DNA of 23,420 nucleotides from Victivallales bacterium (GCA_017615955.1 JAFZZD010000500.1:1-23420); one strand, 5' to 3'. Shown: positions 6,733-16,996, numbered from the stretch's first letter. The notes: a model not told the origin generated them from the sequence alone. Program-made: numbers and translations.

Positions 6733-7140
6733 ATGTCCGAAGAAAACACCGCAATTGATGAGAAGATGGAATCGTTCGTTTCGTATGTTGAGGGTTTGAC
6801 CCTTCTCGAAGCGTCAAAGCTGATCAAGGTCCTTGAAGAGCGTCTTGGTGTCAGCGCAGCCGCCCCAGTGGCAGTTGCAGCAGCCGCGCCAGCCGCCGCC
6901 GGTGCAGCAGCTCCAGCCGAAGAAGAGAAGACAGAGTTTGATGTGATCCTTGCCAGCTTTGGCGACAAGAAGATCGAGGTCATCAAGGTTGTCCGTGCTC
7001 TGACTGGCCTGGGCCTGAAGGAAGCGAAGGATCTGGTTGATGGCGCACCGAAGCCTGTCAAGACCGCAGTTCCGAAAGATGAAGCTGAGAACATGAAGAA
7101 GCAGCTTGAGGAAGCGGGCGCGAAGGTCGAAATCAAGTAA
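6733..7140 (+). CDS. rplL: 50S ribosomal protein L7/L12
   Basis: 135 aa, the multi-copy stalk protein that recruits translational GTPases. The N-terminal dimerisation domain (about 8-42, with [21 protein letters not shown]) is followed by an unusually long Ala/Pro hinge (about 43-68) and the C-terminal factor-binding domain from [18 protein letters not shown] to the end, with [21 protein letters not shown] intact. It is slightly longer than the common 120-128 aa because of the hinge and N-terminus. GGAGG precedes the start. It is the last gene before a cluster of terminator hairpins. Confidence 0.97.
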   Translation: MSEENTAIDEKMESFVSYVEGLTLLEASKLIKVLEERLGVSAAAPVAVAAAAPAAAGAAAPAEEEKTEFDVILASFGDKKIEVIKVVRALTGLGLKEAKDLVDGAPKPVKTAVPKDEAENMKKQLEEAGAKVEIK

Positions 7141-7142
7141 TC

Positions 7143-7164
7143 AAAGGCGGCTAAGCCGCTTTTT
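7143..7164 (+). terminator. Intrinsic terminator 1 after rplL
   Basis: GGCGGC-taa-GCCGC followed by T5 forms a 5-9 bp stem two bases after the rplL stop, with the flanking AAA pairing with TTT. This is a compact, typical terminator. Confidence 0.8.
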
Positions 7165-7170
7165 CAGACT

Positions 7171-7205
7171 TTCCCCGCAGCTCCCCCCCCCTATTCTGCG
7201 GGGAA
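7171..7205. other. Perfect 10-bp hairpin with a C9 loop
   Basis: TTCCCCGCAG (7171-7180) pairs perfectly with CTGCGGGGAA (7196-7205). The 15-nt loop contains nine consecutive C (7183-7191). There is no T run after it. It lies between two terminators. Confidence 0.7.
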
Positions 7206-7209
7206 AGAT

Positions 7210-7239
7210 GTCCGAAGCCAAAATGGCTTCGGACTTTTT
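7210..7239 (+). terminator. Intrinsic terminator 2 between rplL and rpoB
   Basis: GTCCGAAGCC pairs perfectly with GGCTTCGGAC around AAAAT, followed immediately by T5. The stem is 10 bp and strong. Together with terminator 1 it should largely separate rplKAJL from rpoBC transcription. Confidence 0.88.
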
Positions 7240-7653
7240 CTGTTTTCTGGATTTTATCCAGGTACAGAAGCAAGAGGGTGGGCGTTTGAGTTACGAGAAG
7301 CCAAGTGTAGCGTCTATGCCGGCTGATGGCGCCGGTGCATATATTAGCAGCGTTTTGTGCGAGTGTCATTTGGCTTGAGACAGTTTCTCTGCGTACAAGG
7401 CCATTGGATTTAGAGAATGCATCAATCGCCTGTGATTTGGCGATGTTCTATAGGGCGTGGCATTGCCGTGGCAAGCGGTGCTTCACGACGAGTATGACGT
7501 ACAGTGTATCTGGCCTCGTTTCATTGACGCAGAGGGCGGTGGAAATCCGCCGTTGAGCCATGCACGTCATCCTTATTGTGAAGTCCCGTTTTCTGGCATT
7601 TGCCAGGTGAATTGCGCCCTGAATAGTTTAACCATAAACGGAACAAAAACACA
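7240..7653 (+). other. Long gene-free region upstream of rpoB
   Basis: No supported gene is seen in these 414 nt. Several small stems occur: TATGCCGG with CCGG-tg-CATA (7315-7341), TTGCC-gt-GGCAA (around 7464-7475), GGCGG with CCGCC (7535-7551) and CTGGCA-tt-TGCCAG (7593-7606). No consensus promoter stands out. TTGCCA (7600-7605) 16 nt before AATAGT (7622-7627) is a weak candidate. Because terminators precede it, a promoter for rpoBC must lie here. Confidence 0.5.
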
Positions 7654-10600
7654 ATGAGTGATCGTATCAGCTTTGGCCGTCTTCACGACGCACTGGACAT
7701 TCCTGATCTCATACAGATTCAGACGAAGTCCTTTGACGATTTTCTCCAGCCCAACTTGCCTCCCGACAAGCGGGAGTACAAGGGATTCCAGGAGGTATTC
7801 AAGGACATATTCTCCTCGGACATAAACGAAAACAGCACTGGCCTGGAGTTTTTGAGCTACGAAATCGAGCCACCCAAGGTAGGTATTGTGGACTGCCTGA
7901 AGGACGGCGGCACATACCAGTCTTCAATCTACGCCAATTTCCGCCTTCGCCTTTCCGGGCAGAAGGAGACCAAGGAGGAGCGTGTCCATCTTGGTGAAAT
8001 GCCCATAATGACCGAGCGTGGCTCATTTGTCATCAATGGCGCCGAGCGTGTCATAGTCAGCCAGCTGCACAGGTCTCCTGGCGTCTGCTTTGAGAAGATG
8101 CGCCATGCCAGCGGCAAGGAGCTTTTCTCCTACAAGATCATAGCCGACCACGGTTCCTGGCTTGAAGTCCAGTATGACAACAACGACTACATTTACATAT
8201 ACCTGGACCGCAAGAGGCGCAGGCGCAAATTCCTCATCAGCACATTCCTGCGGGCGTTCGGCTACCAGACAGACAGGGAACTGCTCAATGCAGTCTATGG
8301 ATATTTCTACTTGATGAGCAACTGCCAGCGCATCCAGCTTGACGACAAGGACAGGGTGCGCATCAAGCCATTGTTCGGCGAGCCTTTGGGCAATCCCAGC
8401 CAGGCAGAGGAGGATTTGCTGGCCGCTGATGACAAGAAGCTGCCGCGCTGGCTTGGCGTCAGGGATGTCCCGGTGGACGAACTGATGGCAATCGAACCAG
8501 ACGAACTGGCGCACATCTACACTGCTGAAGATGTGATGAATCCGCTGGACGAGGAACTTCCCCCCATAGTGGAAGGTCTTGCCTCCTTGACGGACAAGGC
8601 ATTGTACGATGCAAAGGACAACGGCATAGATACCATCGCAGTTGTTGACACCAACGGAATGGGCGACACTTTCATCCGCTGCATCCAGAAGGAGCATCGT
8701 GACTTCGGCAAGATGCCCACTCCCGATGAGGCCCGCAAGGAGATCTACCGCAGGATGCGTCCTTCTGACCAGGCTACAGACAACAATGCCAAGGCCTTGT
8801 TCATGCGCCTGTTCGAGGATGTGCGCCGCTACGATATTGGCCGCGTTGGCCGCTACCGCATTTTCAAGCGCCTGTTCCTTTCTCCTTTGACGGATCTGGA
8901 TGACATGTTGAGCGACGACGAGAAGATGATCCGCCAGCGTTTCAACAAGATCACTCTTGAGGAGCTGCGTTCAGTCATCGGCAATTTCCAGTGCCTGCTG
9001 CTCAACTACAATCCTGATGCGCCCGCGCTGGAGGAGGACCAGCAGGTGCTGCGCCTGCTTTTCTCCACGCCTGAATATGCATTCTCAAAACTGTTCTACG
9101 ACGGGCCGGACGAACTGGACATGCCCAAGGAAGCGAAGGACGAGATACTGCCATTTGTCCGCAGTGGCTACAGGAAATTCCTTAGTGCTGTGAAGACAGA
9201 AGATACAGTGGACACTGCTGGCGGTGTGCTGGCTGCCTTCCTGGAGACCAATATGGAAGGTGCGCAGGGCTGCGTCCGCCGTGCCTGCGCCAGGATCCTT
9301 GGCGTCAAGGATGATGCGAAGAATGTTCGCGAAAACGAAGGCATGCGCAAGACAGTCGCCACTGTCCTGGAGAAGGTCTCCAAGATGAAGCGTTCTGATT
9401 TGCGCAAGCTGCTTTGCGGCGGATATCAGAAGAGCAAGAATGACAGCAAGACCGCCAAACTGACGGATGCTGTATATGCCTCGGTATGCTATATGCTGCG
9501 CGAGGTTGTTAAGGAAGTCATTGTGCAGGTGCAGGATTTCCTGAAGAGCCGCCGCTATCTCACCAAGGCTGACATCGCCGCATCCACCGCATATCTCATG
9601 CGTCTCAAAGAAGGCGCCTGTGTGATAGACGACATTGACCATCTGGGACGCCGCCGTGTCAGGACAATTGGCGAACTGCTGCAGAACCAGTGCAGGGTCG
9701 GCCTGAGCCGCATGGCATCTGCCTTCCGCGAAAAGCTGAACGGACAGAGCAATGGTGCCGGAACGTCGCTGGCAAACCAGAACATAGAGGATGTCAGCAT
9801 AGCCCGTGCATTGAACACCAAGGTTCTGATGAGCGTGGTGAAGGACTTTTTCAGCCGCAACCAGCTGAGCCAGTTCATGGACCAGACCAATGCGCTGGCC
9901 GAACTCACCAACAAGCGCCGTCTGAGCGCATTGGGACCTGGCGGACTTACCCGCGAGCGCGCAGGATTCGAGGTGCGCGACGTGCACTCCAGCCACTATG
10001 GCCGGGTATGCCCGATCGAGACGCCTGAAGGACCAAACATCGGTCTTATCTCATCGCTTGCATTGTATGCACAGATTGATGAATTCGGCTTTATCAACAC
10101 ACCATACAGGCGTGTTTCCAAGTGCAAGGTCAGCGATGACATAGAATACCTCACGGCTGACCGCGAGGAGGACTTTGTGATAGCGCAGGCCAATGCGCCT
10201 CAGGATGCGGACAACATGCTCATCAAGCCTTACGTCTGGGCGCGTCTCAAAGGCGAATCCAACCAGATCGAGCGTGAGAGGGTGAACTACATCGACGTTT
10301 CGCCGAAGCAGCTGATCAGCGCGGCGACAGGCCTGATTCCTTTCCTTGAGCACGATGACGCGAACCGCGCATTGATGGGTTCCAACATGCAGCGCCAGGC
10401 TGTTCCGCTGCTGAAGGCGGAGCGTCCCATAGTCGGCACTGGCCTTGAAGAGCCTGTGGCGCGTTATTCACGCGCAGCTGTGAATGCCCGTGAGGCCGGC
10501 ATAGTCGCCAGTTCTGATGCTGAACGTATTATCATCACGAAAGACGGCAAGATGCCCAATGAAACCGCATATCCGGACGAAGTCCAGGTTTACAATCTGT

Positions 10601-12444
10601 ACAAGTTCCTCCGCTCGAACGCTTCGACGCTGGTGAACCAGCAGCCCATAGTGGTGCGTGGCCAGGCAATCGAGAAGGGGCAGGCCATCGCCGATGGCGC
10701 CTGCACTGACCAGGGCGAACTTGCCTTGGGCCGCAACGTGACAGTGGCGTTCATGTCTTGGCACGGATACAATTTCGAAGACGCCATCATCATCAGCGAA
10801 CGCCTGGTAATGAGCGACGCATACACAAGCATTCATCTGAGCATGGAAGACGTGGTGGCCAGGGACACCAAGCTGGGTCCCGAGGAAATCACCAGAGACA
10901 TTCCAAATGTGGGTGAAGAGGCATTGAGGAATCTGGACAGCGAAGGTGTCGTGCGCATCGGCGCGGAAGTCAAGCCGGACGATATCCTGGTGGGCAAGAT
11001 CACGCCAAAGAATGAAAGCGACCTGCCCGCCGAAGAACGCCTGCTGAAGGCCATCTTCGGTGAAAAGGCACAGGATGTGAAGGATTCCTCGTTGCGTGTT
11101 CCAGGCGGTCTGTACGGAATTGTCATGGACGTGCGTATTGAGCGCAAGAGCGAGCCTTCCACCAAGGCCAAGGGTGACGGCAAGGATTCCCTCAAGGCCA
11201 AGATCAAGGAAAAGGAAAACAAATACAAGCAGGAGCATGACAATATTCTGGACGAGATGGTGCGCAATCTTGGCGAGTCCTTCCTGGGGCAGAAGCTGCC
11301 ATGCTCGATTACCAGGACTGTGGCTGGCGAGCCAGAGGAAATCATTGCGGCTGAACGCAAGATCACCAAGAGCATGCTTCACAAGCTGGCTTTGAACTAC
11401 GATTCCTTCAACATGAGGGACTGCGCCGAAAAGGAGAAGATCGAAGAGATCATAAGGTCCTATCGTGGTCGTTTGAGGGACAACGAGCAGTGCCGCCAGG
11501 AGGCCATAGAAAAGCTGGAGCAGGGCGATGGCCAGGAACTCGGCAAGATACGCAGTGTCAAGGTCTATATCGCCAGCAAGAGACGCATCTCCGTCGGTGA
11601 CAAGATGGCCGGACGCCATGGAAACAAGGGTATCGTGGCGAAGATCGTCCCCGTGGAGGATATGCCTTTCATGGCGGACGGCACGCCTGTTGACATTATC
11701 CTGAATCCTCTGGGTGTTCCTTCCCGTATGAATATCGGCCAGGTGTTTGAGACACACGTGGGCTGGGCGGCTGGCATACTTGGCATGACTGTTGCAACTC
11801 CAGTGTTCGATGGTATCAGGGAAAGATGCAAGGACGAGGACAAGGAAAAGGTGCAGGGCTACATCAAGACCGCCACCATTCCAAGTACCGAGGAAGTCAA
11901 GAAGTTCGGCGTGGTTGACCTTCTGGAGCTGTCCCGCGCAGTTAAAGTCAAGGAGAAGGGCTGGACCATTGACGAGGAAGGCCATGTCCGTGACGACGAG
12001 GGCGTCAACAGGGACGAGTACTTTGTTGGCGGCGAAGGCAAGATACGTCTCTACGATGGCCGCACAGGCGAGCCGTTTACGCAGAGGATAATGGTTGGCA
12101 AGATCTACATGCTGAAGCTGGACCACCTGGTGGCCAACAAGATCCATGCCCGTGCCACTGGCACATATTCACTGGTTACGCAGCAGCCTCTGGGCGGCAA
12201 GGCCCAGCATGGCGGCCAGCGTTTCGGTGAAATGGAAGTCTGGGCCCTGGAGGCATACGGCGCGGCATACACGCTGCAGGAAATGCTTACCGTCAAGAGC
12301 GATGACAAGAAGGGCAGGGGGCTCATCTACGAATCCATCATCCACGGAAACGGCACCTTGAAGGCCAGCGTTCCTGAATCATTCAACGTGCTGCTGCGCG
12401 AAATGATGGGATTGTGCCTGGACATCAAGGTCGGTTCCGATTGA
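7654..12444 (+). CDS. rpoB: DNA-directed RNA polymerase subunit beta
   Basis: The beta subunit of core RNA polymerase, 1596 aa against 1342 in E. coli. Recognisable in order: protrusion and lobe at the N-terminus with HRSPGVCF (residues about 140-147), the DDIDHLG-RRR segment from 659, the rifampicin-pocket region QLSQFMDQTN at 737-746 with KRRLSALGPGGLTRERAGFEVRD after it (read in parts), ALGRNVTVAFMSWHGYNFEDAI, and the active-site KRRISVGDKMAGRHGNKG at about 1309-1326. The C-terminal GGKAQHGGQRFGEMEVWALE clamp segment is intact. The extra length is mostly a roughly 220-residue insert (about residues 411-630) between the VGRYRIFKRLF and SRRYLTKADI segments. The position matching E. coli His526 is Asn (N753). 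There is no clear Shine-Dalgarno site (GGAAC only). rpoC follows after 83 nt. Confidence 0.98.
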   Translation: MSDRISFGRLHDALDIPDLIQIQTKSFDDFLQPNLPPDKREYKGFQEVFKDIFSSDINENSTGLEFLSYEIEPPKVGIVDCLKDGGTYQSSIYANFRLRLSGQKETKEERVHLGEMPIMTERGSFVINGAERVIVSQLHRSPGVCFEKMRHASGKELFSYKIIADHGSWLEVQYDNNDYIYIYLDRKRRRRKFLISTFLRAFGYQTDRELLNAVYGYFYLMSNCQRIQLDDKDRVRIKPLFGEPLGNPSQAEEDLLAADDKKLPRWLGVRDVPVDELMAIEPDELAHIYTAEDVMNPLDEELPPIVEGLASLTDKALYDAKDNGIDTIAVVDTNGMGDTFIRCIQKEHRDFGKMPTPDEARKEIYRRMRPSDQATDNNAKALFMRLFEDVRRYDIGRVGRYRIFKRLFLSPLTDLDDMLSDDEKMIRQRFNKITLEELRSVIGNFQCLLLNYNPDAPALEEDQQVLRLLFSTPEYAFSKLFYDGPDELDMPKEAKDEILPFVRSGYRKFLSAVKTEDTVDTAGGVLAAFLETNMEGAQGCVRRACARILGVKDDAKNVRENEGMRKTVATVLEKVSKMKRSDLRKLLCGGYQKSKNDSKTAKLTDAVYASVCYMLREVVKEVIVQVQDFLKSRRYLTKADIAASTAYLMRLKEGACVIDDIDHLGRRRVRTIGELLQNQCRVGLSRMASAFREKLNGQSNGAGTSLANQNIEDVSIARALNTKVLMSVVKDFFSRNQLSQFMDQTNALAELTNKRRLSALGPGGLTRERAGFEVRDVHSSHYGRVCPIETPEGPNIGLISSLALYAQIDEFGFINTPYRRVSKCKVSDDIEYLTADREEDFVIAQANAPQDADNMLIKPYVWARLKGESNQIERERVNYIDVSPKQLISAATGLIPFLEHDDANRALMGSNMQRQAVPLLKAERPIVGTGLEEPVARYSRAAVNAREAGIVASSDAERIIITKDGKMPNETAYPDEVQVYNLYKFLRSNASTLVNQQPIVVRGQAIEKGQAIADGACTDQGELALGRNVTVAFMSWHGYNFEDAIIISERLVMSDAYTSIHLSMEDVVARDTKLGPEEITRDIPNVGEEALRNLDSEGVVRIGAEVKPDDILVGKITPKNESDLPAEERLLKAIFGEKAQDVKDSSLRVPGGLYGIVMDVRIERKSEPSTKAKGDGKDSLKAKIKEKENKYKQEHDNILDEMVRNLGESFLGQKLPCSITRTVAGEPEEIIAAERKITKSMLHKLALNYDSFNMRDCAEKEKIEEIIRSYRGRLRDNEQCRQEAIEKLEQGDGQELGKIRSVKVYIASKRRISVGDKMAGRHGNKGIVAKIVPVEDMPFMADGTPVDIILNPLGVPSRMNIGQVFETHVGWAAGILGMTVATPVFDGIRERCKDEDKEKVQGYIKTATIPSTEEVKKFGVVDLLELSRAVKVKEKGWTIDEEGHVRDDEGVNRDEYFVGGEGKIRLYDGRTGEPFTQRIMVGKIYMLKLDHLVANKIHARATGTYSLVTQQPLGGKAQHGGQRFGEMEVWALEAYGAAYTLQEMLTVKSDDKKGRGLIYESIIHGNGTLKASVPESFNVLLREMMGLCLDIKVGSD

Positions 12445-12447
12445 GCA

Positions 12448-12463
12448 AAGGCATTCGTGCCTT
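12448..12463 (+). other. UUCG-loop hairpin between rpoB and rpoC
   Basis: AAGGCA-TTCG-TGCCTT forms a perfect 6-bp stem with a TTCG loop, three bases after the rpoB stop. No T run follows, so read-through into rpoC is expected. It may be a processing or stability element. Confidence 0.45.
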
Positions 12464-12527
12464 GAAAGGCGATTGGGATAGAAACGTAAGTGATAAAAGT
12501 TTAACATAATGGCACGGGTTCCTTCAC

Positions 12528-15500
12528 ATGAAGGAAGCCAGCCAGAAAACTATGGAGGGCTGTACTTTGGACAGCACTAGCAAACAGGAAAGTTTTGACA
12601 ACGAAAGCGTGGTCGGAGCGACAAGCGTTACCATCGGCATTGCCTCACCAGAAACCATCCGCCGCTGGAGCTATGGCGAAGTCAAGACCGGCGAGACAAT
12701 CAACTACCGTACCTACAAGCCTGAAAAAGGCGGTCTTTTCTGCGAGAAGATCTTTGGTCCTGTGAAGGACTGGGAATGCTCCTGCGGAAAATACAAGAAA
12801 GTCAAGCACAGGGGCGTGACCTGCGACAGATGTGGCGTTGAAGTCACTGAAAGCAGCGTCCGCCGCGAAAGGATGGGGCATCTTGAACTGGCGGTTCCAG
12901 TGTCCCACGTTTGGTTCTACAAGTGTCTTCCAAGCCGCCTGGGCCAGATTCTCGATGTCAAGCCCAAGGATTTGGACAAGATTCTCTACTATGAATCCTA
13001 CATCGTGACCGACAAGGGCGACACGCAGCTGGAGGAAAAGCAGGTCCTCAACGAGGAGGACTACCAGCGTGCCCGCCAGGACTATGGCGATTCCTTCAAG
13101 GCAGGCATGGGAGCGGAGGCGATTGAGACTCTGCTGGGCCAGTTGAATCTGGAGGAGGAGCAGCGCAAACTGGAGGCCATGCTCAACGCAGAGGACAGCG
13201 GGAAGGCAAAGGCCATGCGCAAGAAGGTGGCGAAGAGACTGCGCCTCATCGAGGGGTTCATCACCAGGAAGATGGATCCTCGCTGGATGATACTCCGCGT
13301 ATTGCCAGTCATCCCGCCAGACCTGCGCCCGATAGTCATGCTGGATGGCGGCAGGGTCGCCACATCCGACCTGAATGACCTCTACAGGCGTGTAATCAAC
13401 CGCAATTCCCGCCTTAGGAACCTGCTTCAATTGAGCACACCAGACGTCATCATCCGCAATGAGAAGCGCATGTTGCAGGAAGCGGTGGACGCATTGCTGG
13501 ACAACGGGCGCCACGGGCGCGCTGTCACCGGTACTGGCAACCGCAGCCTCAAGTCTCTGACCGATATGCTGAAAGGCAAGCAGGGCCGTTTCCGCCAGAA
13601 CCTGCTGGGCAAGCGTGTGGACTACTCTGGCCGTTCCGTCATCGTCGTGGGACCGGAACTTCGCATCAACCAGTGCGGTCTTCCCAAGGAGATGGCGCTT
13701 GTTCTGTTCGAGCCGTTCATCATGTGCAAGCTTCAGCAGCGCGGCTATGTCCACACCACCCGCAATGCCAAGAAGTGGATTGAGCAGCGCAGGAAGGAAG
13801 TGTGGGATGTCCTTGAGGAAGTCATCAAAGGGCATCCAGTGCTGTTGAACCGTGCTCCTACTCTGCACCGTTTGAGTATCCAGGCGTTCGACCCCATCCT
13901 CATCGAGGGCCAGGCAATCCGCCTGCATCCATTGGTGTGTACTGCTTTCAACGCCGACTTTGACGGTGACCAGATGGCAGTTCACGTGCCACTTTCAAAC
14001 GAGGCTCAGCTGGAGGCGAAGCTGCTCATGCTGTCTCCCAACAACATCTTCTCGCCAGCCAGCGGCAAGCCAATCACCACGCCTTCCCAGGATATCACGC
14101 TTGGCGTGTACTTCCTCTGCTACGAGAACAAGAAGAAGCGGGCGGAGTTTGATGCAAAGTCCCCAATCGACCAGCCCTGGTTCAACGATATGGACGAGGT
14201 CCTGCGGGCGAAGCAGGCTGGTGAAATCACCATGCATGACTTCTTCAACCTGAGGAATCCCTTCTATGGCAAGGACACCGTATGGAATCCCGCCACCAAG
14301 GACCAGCGTTTCATCGTGACCACCTGCGGGCGCTGCATCTTCAATGAGATATGGCCAGAGCAGATGGGCTTCCACAATGCTCAGGCCGGCAAGAAGGAAC
14401 TGGGGCGCATGATCAAGGAATGCTATGAGGCTGCAGGACGCCAGTCCCTCATCACGGTTCTGGACAAGTTGAAGGACCTGGGCTATGAATACGCCACATG
14501 GGCCGGCTTCTCCATCGGCATCCAGGATATGATCATTCCTCCCGAAAAGAAGGGCATCATCGAAGAGGCGCAGAAGAAGATTGACAAGATCCGTGCTGAC
14601 CGCCGCATAGGCGCTATTACCGAGACTGAACGCTACAACAAGAGCATTGACGTCTGGGAGCAGGCCAACAAGAGCGTGGCGGACCGTCTGGTTGGCGTCC
14701 TAGAGGAAAATGATGGACGCGATGAAATCAATCCAGTCTATGCCATGCTTGATTCAGGTGCTCGTGGTAGTAAGGACCAGATCAGGCAGCTGGCCGGTAT
14801 GCGTGGTCTTATGGCAAGGCCTTCCGGCGAAATCATCGAGACGCCAATCCTGGCGAACTTCCGCGAGGGTCTTACGGTTCTGGAATACTTCATCTCCAGC
14901 CACGGTGCCCGCAAGGGTTTGGCTGATACCGCTCTTAAGACCGCTGACTCTGGTTATATGACCCGCCGTCTTGTAGATGTGTCACACGACGTCATCTGCG
15001 AGATGGAAGACTGCCATACCATCAACGGCATCGAGGTTTCCGCCATCAAAGATGAAAACAACAATGTCAAGGTTCCGCTGGCAGACCGCATTACGGGACG
15101 TTTCAGTGTGGCTGACATATTCGATCCCAATTCACCTTCGGTGTTCATCGTCAAGGCCGGCGAAGAAATTACTGCAGAAAAGGCCAAGGAGATCGAGGCA
15201 GCAGGCATTGAATCCGTTAGGATACGCTCCGTGCTGACATGCGAAAGCCCCCGCGGCATCTGCGCCAAGTGCTATGGCCGCAATCTGGCTACTGGCGGAA
15301 TGCCCGACCTGGGCGACCCGCTGGGCATCATCGCGGCACAGTCCATTGGCGAACCTGGTACTCAGCTTACCATGAGAACCTTCCACGTCGGTGGCACTGC
15401 CTCCGCAGGAAACATCCAGAACTACTACGAGGCGCGACATGCCGGTTATCTGCGCCTGGAGGCTGTTCCGGTCAAGACCAGTAGCGGCAAGTACGTCGTG

Positions 15501-16856
15501 CTCAGCAAGACCGCCCACGCCATCATCCAGAACGAGGATGAGGAAGAATTGGAGAGCTTCGACCTGGTTGCCGGCGCAATGTTGGAGAAGAATTCAGGCG
15601 AATGGATTGAAGAGGGCGAGCGCTTCGTCACCTGGGATCCTTACAACATTCCAATCATCAGCAGCGTCAGCGGTCGTGTCGAGTTCCATGGACTGATCGA
15701 GGGCGTTACATGCCAGCGCGAACGCGGCAGTGAAAACAGCAGCAAGGAAGAACTGATTGTGATGGAGATGCATCGTGAAGACATCCATCCCACGATTTAT
15801 ATTATCCCAGCTGGCATGTCAGGGAACGCTAGCAAGGCCGCTAAGAAAACCAGCAAGACCCGCAAGAAGACGCAGTCCACAGTCAAGATCGAGGAGGCCG
15901 GCGACTTTGAGCTGGAGCAGGGTTCCTACCCGCTGCCCGCCAATGCACACATCGTGGTGGAGGATGGCAGCTACATCGAGGCTGGCGACACCCTGGCAAA
16001 GACGCCTCGCCAGAGCACGATGACCAAGGATATTACTGGTGGTCTTACCCGTGTGGCTGAACTGTTCGAGGCTCGCCGCCCGAAGAAGTCCGCCGAAATC
16101 GCCAAGGTCAGCGGCACGGTCACCGTGGAGCATACCCATGGCCGCAGTTCGGGCGTGGTTAACATCCTGGATTCCGAGACAGAGGAAGTCGTGGAGCACC
16201 GCATTCCCGCTGGAAAGCAGATCCTGGTCAACACCGGCGACAGTGTCAAGAAGGGACAGCCCCTTACTGACGGCGACGTGGTGCTTGAGGACATGCTGGA
16301 AATCTGCGGCAAGCCTGAAATGCAGGGCTTCCTGGTGAACGCAGTCCGCCAGGTCTATAGCGCACAGGGTGTTGAAATCAATGACAAGCACATTGAAATC
16401 ATAGTTCGCCAGATGACGCGCCGCGTCCGCATCACCGAGCCAGGCGGAACAGACTTCCTCTATGGCGATACAGTGGATGACCGCGTGCTCACCGAGGAGA
16501 ACCGCAAGGCCATTGCAGAGGGCAAGGAGCCAGCCTCATCTGCCCCCATGCTGCAAGGCATCACAAAGGCTGCCCTTGCCACGGACAGCTTCATCTCCGC
16601 CGCCTCCTTCCAGGACACCACCCGTGTCCTTACCGAGGCAGCAACCCTTGGCCGCAAGGACGAACTGCGCGGCTTCAAGGAAAACGTCATCATGGGACAT
16701 CTCATTCCCGCCGGCACGGGTTACAGGGATGTGCAGAATGTCCAGCTCAAGTTTGCCGCAGACGCGCTTATGGAGGAGGAACCCGCCAAGGACAAGGCTG
16801 CGGAGGAAGGCGAGCAGGACGATCTGGAATCGGTGCGCTCCATTATGAACCTGTAA
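12528..16856 (+). CDS. rpoC: DNA-directed RNA polymerase subunit beta'
   Basis: The catalytic clamp subunit, up to 1442 aa. The N-terminal zinc ribbon has C84, C86, C99 and C102, the same spacing as E. coli C70/C72/C85/C88. The absolutely conserved NADFDGDQM with the three Mg-binding aspartates is at 475-483. The second zinc site is C829 with C905, C912 and C915. Bridge-helix and trigger-loop region segments [19 protein letters not shown] and [18 protein letters not shown] are intact. The C-terminal tail is acidic. The start is uncertain: the ATG at 12528 has no Shine-Dalgarno site, an ATG lies at 12552, and a TTG at 12567 has GGAGG eight bases upstream and may be the real start. It is in an operon with rpoB, and a strong hairpin follows at 16877. 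Confidence 0.97.
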   Translation: MKEASQKTMEGCTLDSTSKQESFDNESVVGATSVTIGIASPETIRRWSYGEVKTGETINYRTYKPEKGGLFCEKIFGPVKDWECSCGKYKKVKHRGVTCDRCGVEVTESSVRRERMGHLELAVPVSHVWFYKCLPSRLGQILDVKPKDLDKILYYESYIVTDKGDTQLEEKQVLNEEDYQRARQDYGDSFKAGMGAEAIETLLGQLNLEEEQRKLEAMLNAEDSGKAKAMRKKVAKRLRLIEGFITRKMDPRWMILRVLPVIPPDLRPIVMLDGGRVATSDLNDLYRRVINRNSRLRNLLQLSTPDVIIRNEKRMLQEAVDALLDNGRHGRAVTGTGNRSLKSLTDMLKGKQGRFRQNLLGKRVDYSGRSVIVVGPELRINQCGLPKEMALVLFEPFIMCKLQQRGYVHTTRNAKKWIEQRRKEVWDVLEEVIKGHPVLLNRAPTLHRLSIQAFDPILIEGQAIRLHPLVCTAFNADFDGDQMAVHVPLSNEAQLEAKLLMLSPNNIFSPASGKPITTPSQDITLGVYFLCYENKKKRAEFDAKSPIDQPWFNDMDEVLRAKQAGEITMHDFFNLRNPFYGKDTVWNPATKDQRFIVTTCGRCIFNEIWPEQMGFHNAQAGKKELGRMIKECYEAAGRQSLITVLDKLKDLGYEYATWAGFSIGIQDMIIPPEKKGIIEEAQKKIDKIRADRRIGAITETERYNKSIDVWEQANKSVADRLVGVLEENDGRDEINPVYAMLDSGARGSKDQIRQLAGMRGLMARPSGEIIETPILANFREGLTVLEYFISSHGARKGLADTALKTADSGYMTRRLVDVSHDVICEMEDCHTINGIEVSAIKDENNNVKVPLADRITGRFSVADIFDPNSPSVFIVKAGEEITAEKAKEIEAAGIESVRIRSVLTCESPRGICAKCYGRNLATGGMPDLGDPLGIIAAQSIGEPGTQLTMRTFHVGGTASAGNIQNYYEARHAGYLRLEAVPVKTSSGKYVVLSKTAHAIIQNEDEEELESFDLVAGAMLEKNSGEWIEEGERFVTWDPYNIPIISSVSGRVEFHGLIEGVTCQRERGSENSSKEELIVMEMHREDIHPTIYIIPAGMSGNASKAAKKTSKTRKKTQSTVKIEEAGDFELEQGSYPLPANAHIVVEDGSYIEAGDTLAKTPRQSTMTKDITGGLTRVAELFEARRPKKSAEIAKVSGTVTVEHTHGRSSGVVNILDSETEEVVEHRIPAGKQILVNTGDSVKKGQPLTDGDVVLEDMLEICGKPEMQGFLVNAVRQVYSAQGVEINDKHIEIIVRQMTRRVRITEPGGTDFLYGDTVDDRVLTEENRKAIAEGKEPASSAPMLQGITKAALATDSFISAASFQDTTRVLTEAATLGRKDELRGFKENVIMGHLIPAGTGYRDVQNVQLKFAADALMEEEPAKDKAAEEGEQDDLESVRSIMNL

Positions 16857-16876
16857 CAGGGGCAGCCGTTTCGATG

Positions 16877-16902
16877 CTCCCCCAGGTGGGTGCCTGGGGG
16901 AG
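16877..16902 (+). terminator. Strong hairpin after rpoC
   Basis: CTCCCCCAGG (16877-16886) pairs perfectly with CCTGGGGGAG (16893-16902) around TGGGTG, 20 nt after the rpoC stop. TTGCAG follows, not a T run, so it may be a weak intrinsic terminator or the 3' boundary left after Rho-dependent termination and trimming. Confidence 0.5.
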
Positions 16903-16996
16903 TTGCAGTGGCAGTCTGGTGCATTCAATTAGGGCTTGGCTTTCCAACGAACACCTGAAGCAAGGTCTGATATTGACAAAAATGTACCATCCCAGT

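Noticed and set aside
7183..7191. C9 tract as a phase-variable switch of a gene
   Set aside because: It lies in a hairpin loop between terminators and in no reading frame or promoter spacer, so a classic phase-variation role is not supported.
10468..12147. 559-codon minus-strand frame inside rpoB
   Set aside because: It is antisense to the most conserved part of rpoB, has no ribosome-binding site or recognisable domain, and is explained by codon bias.
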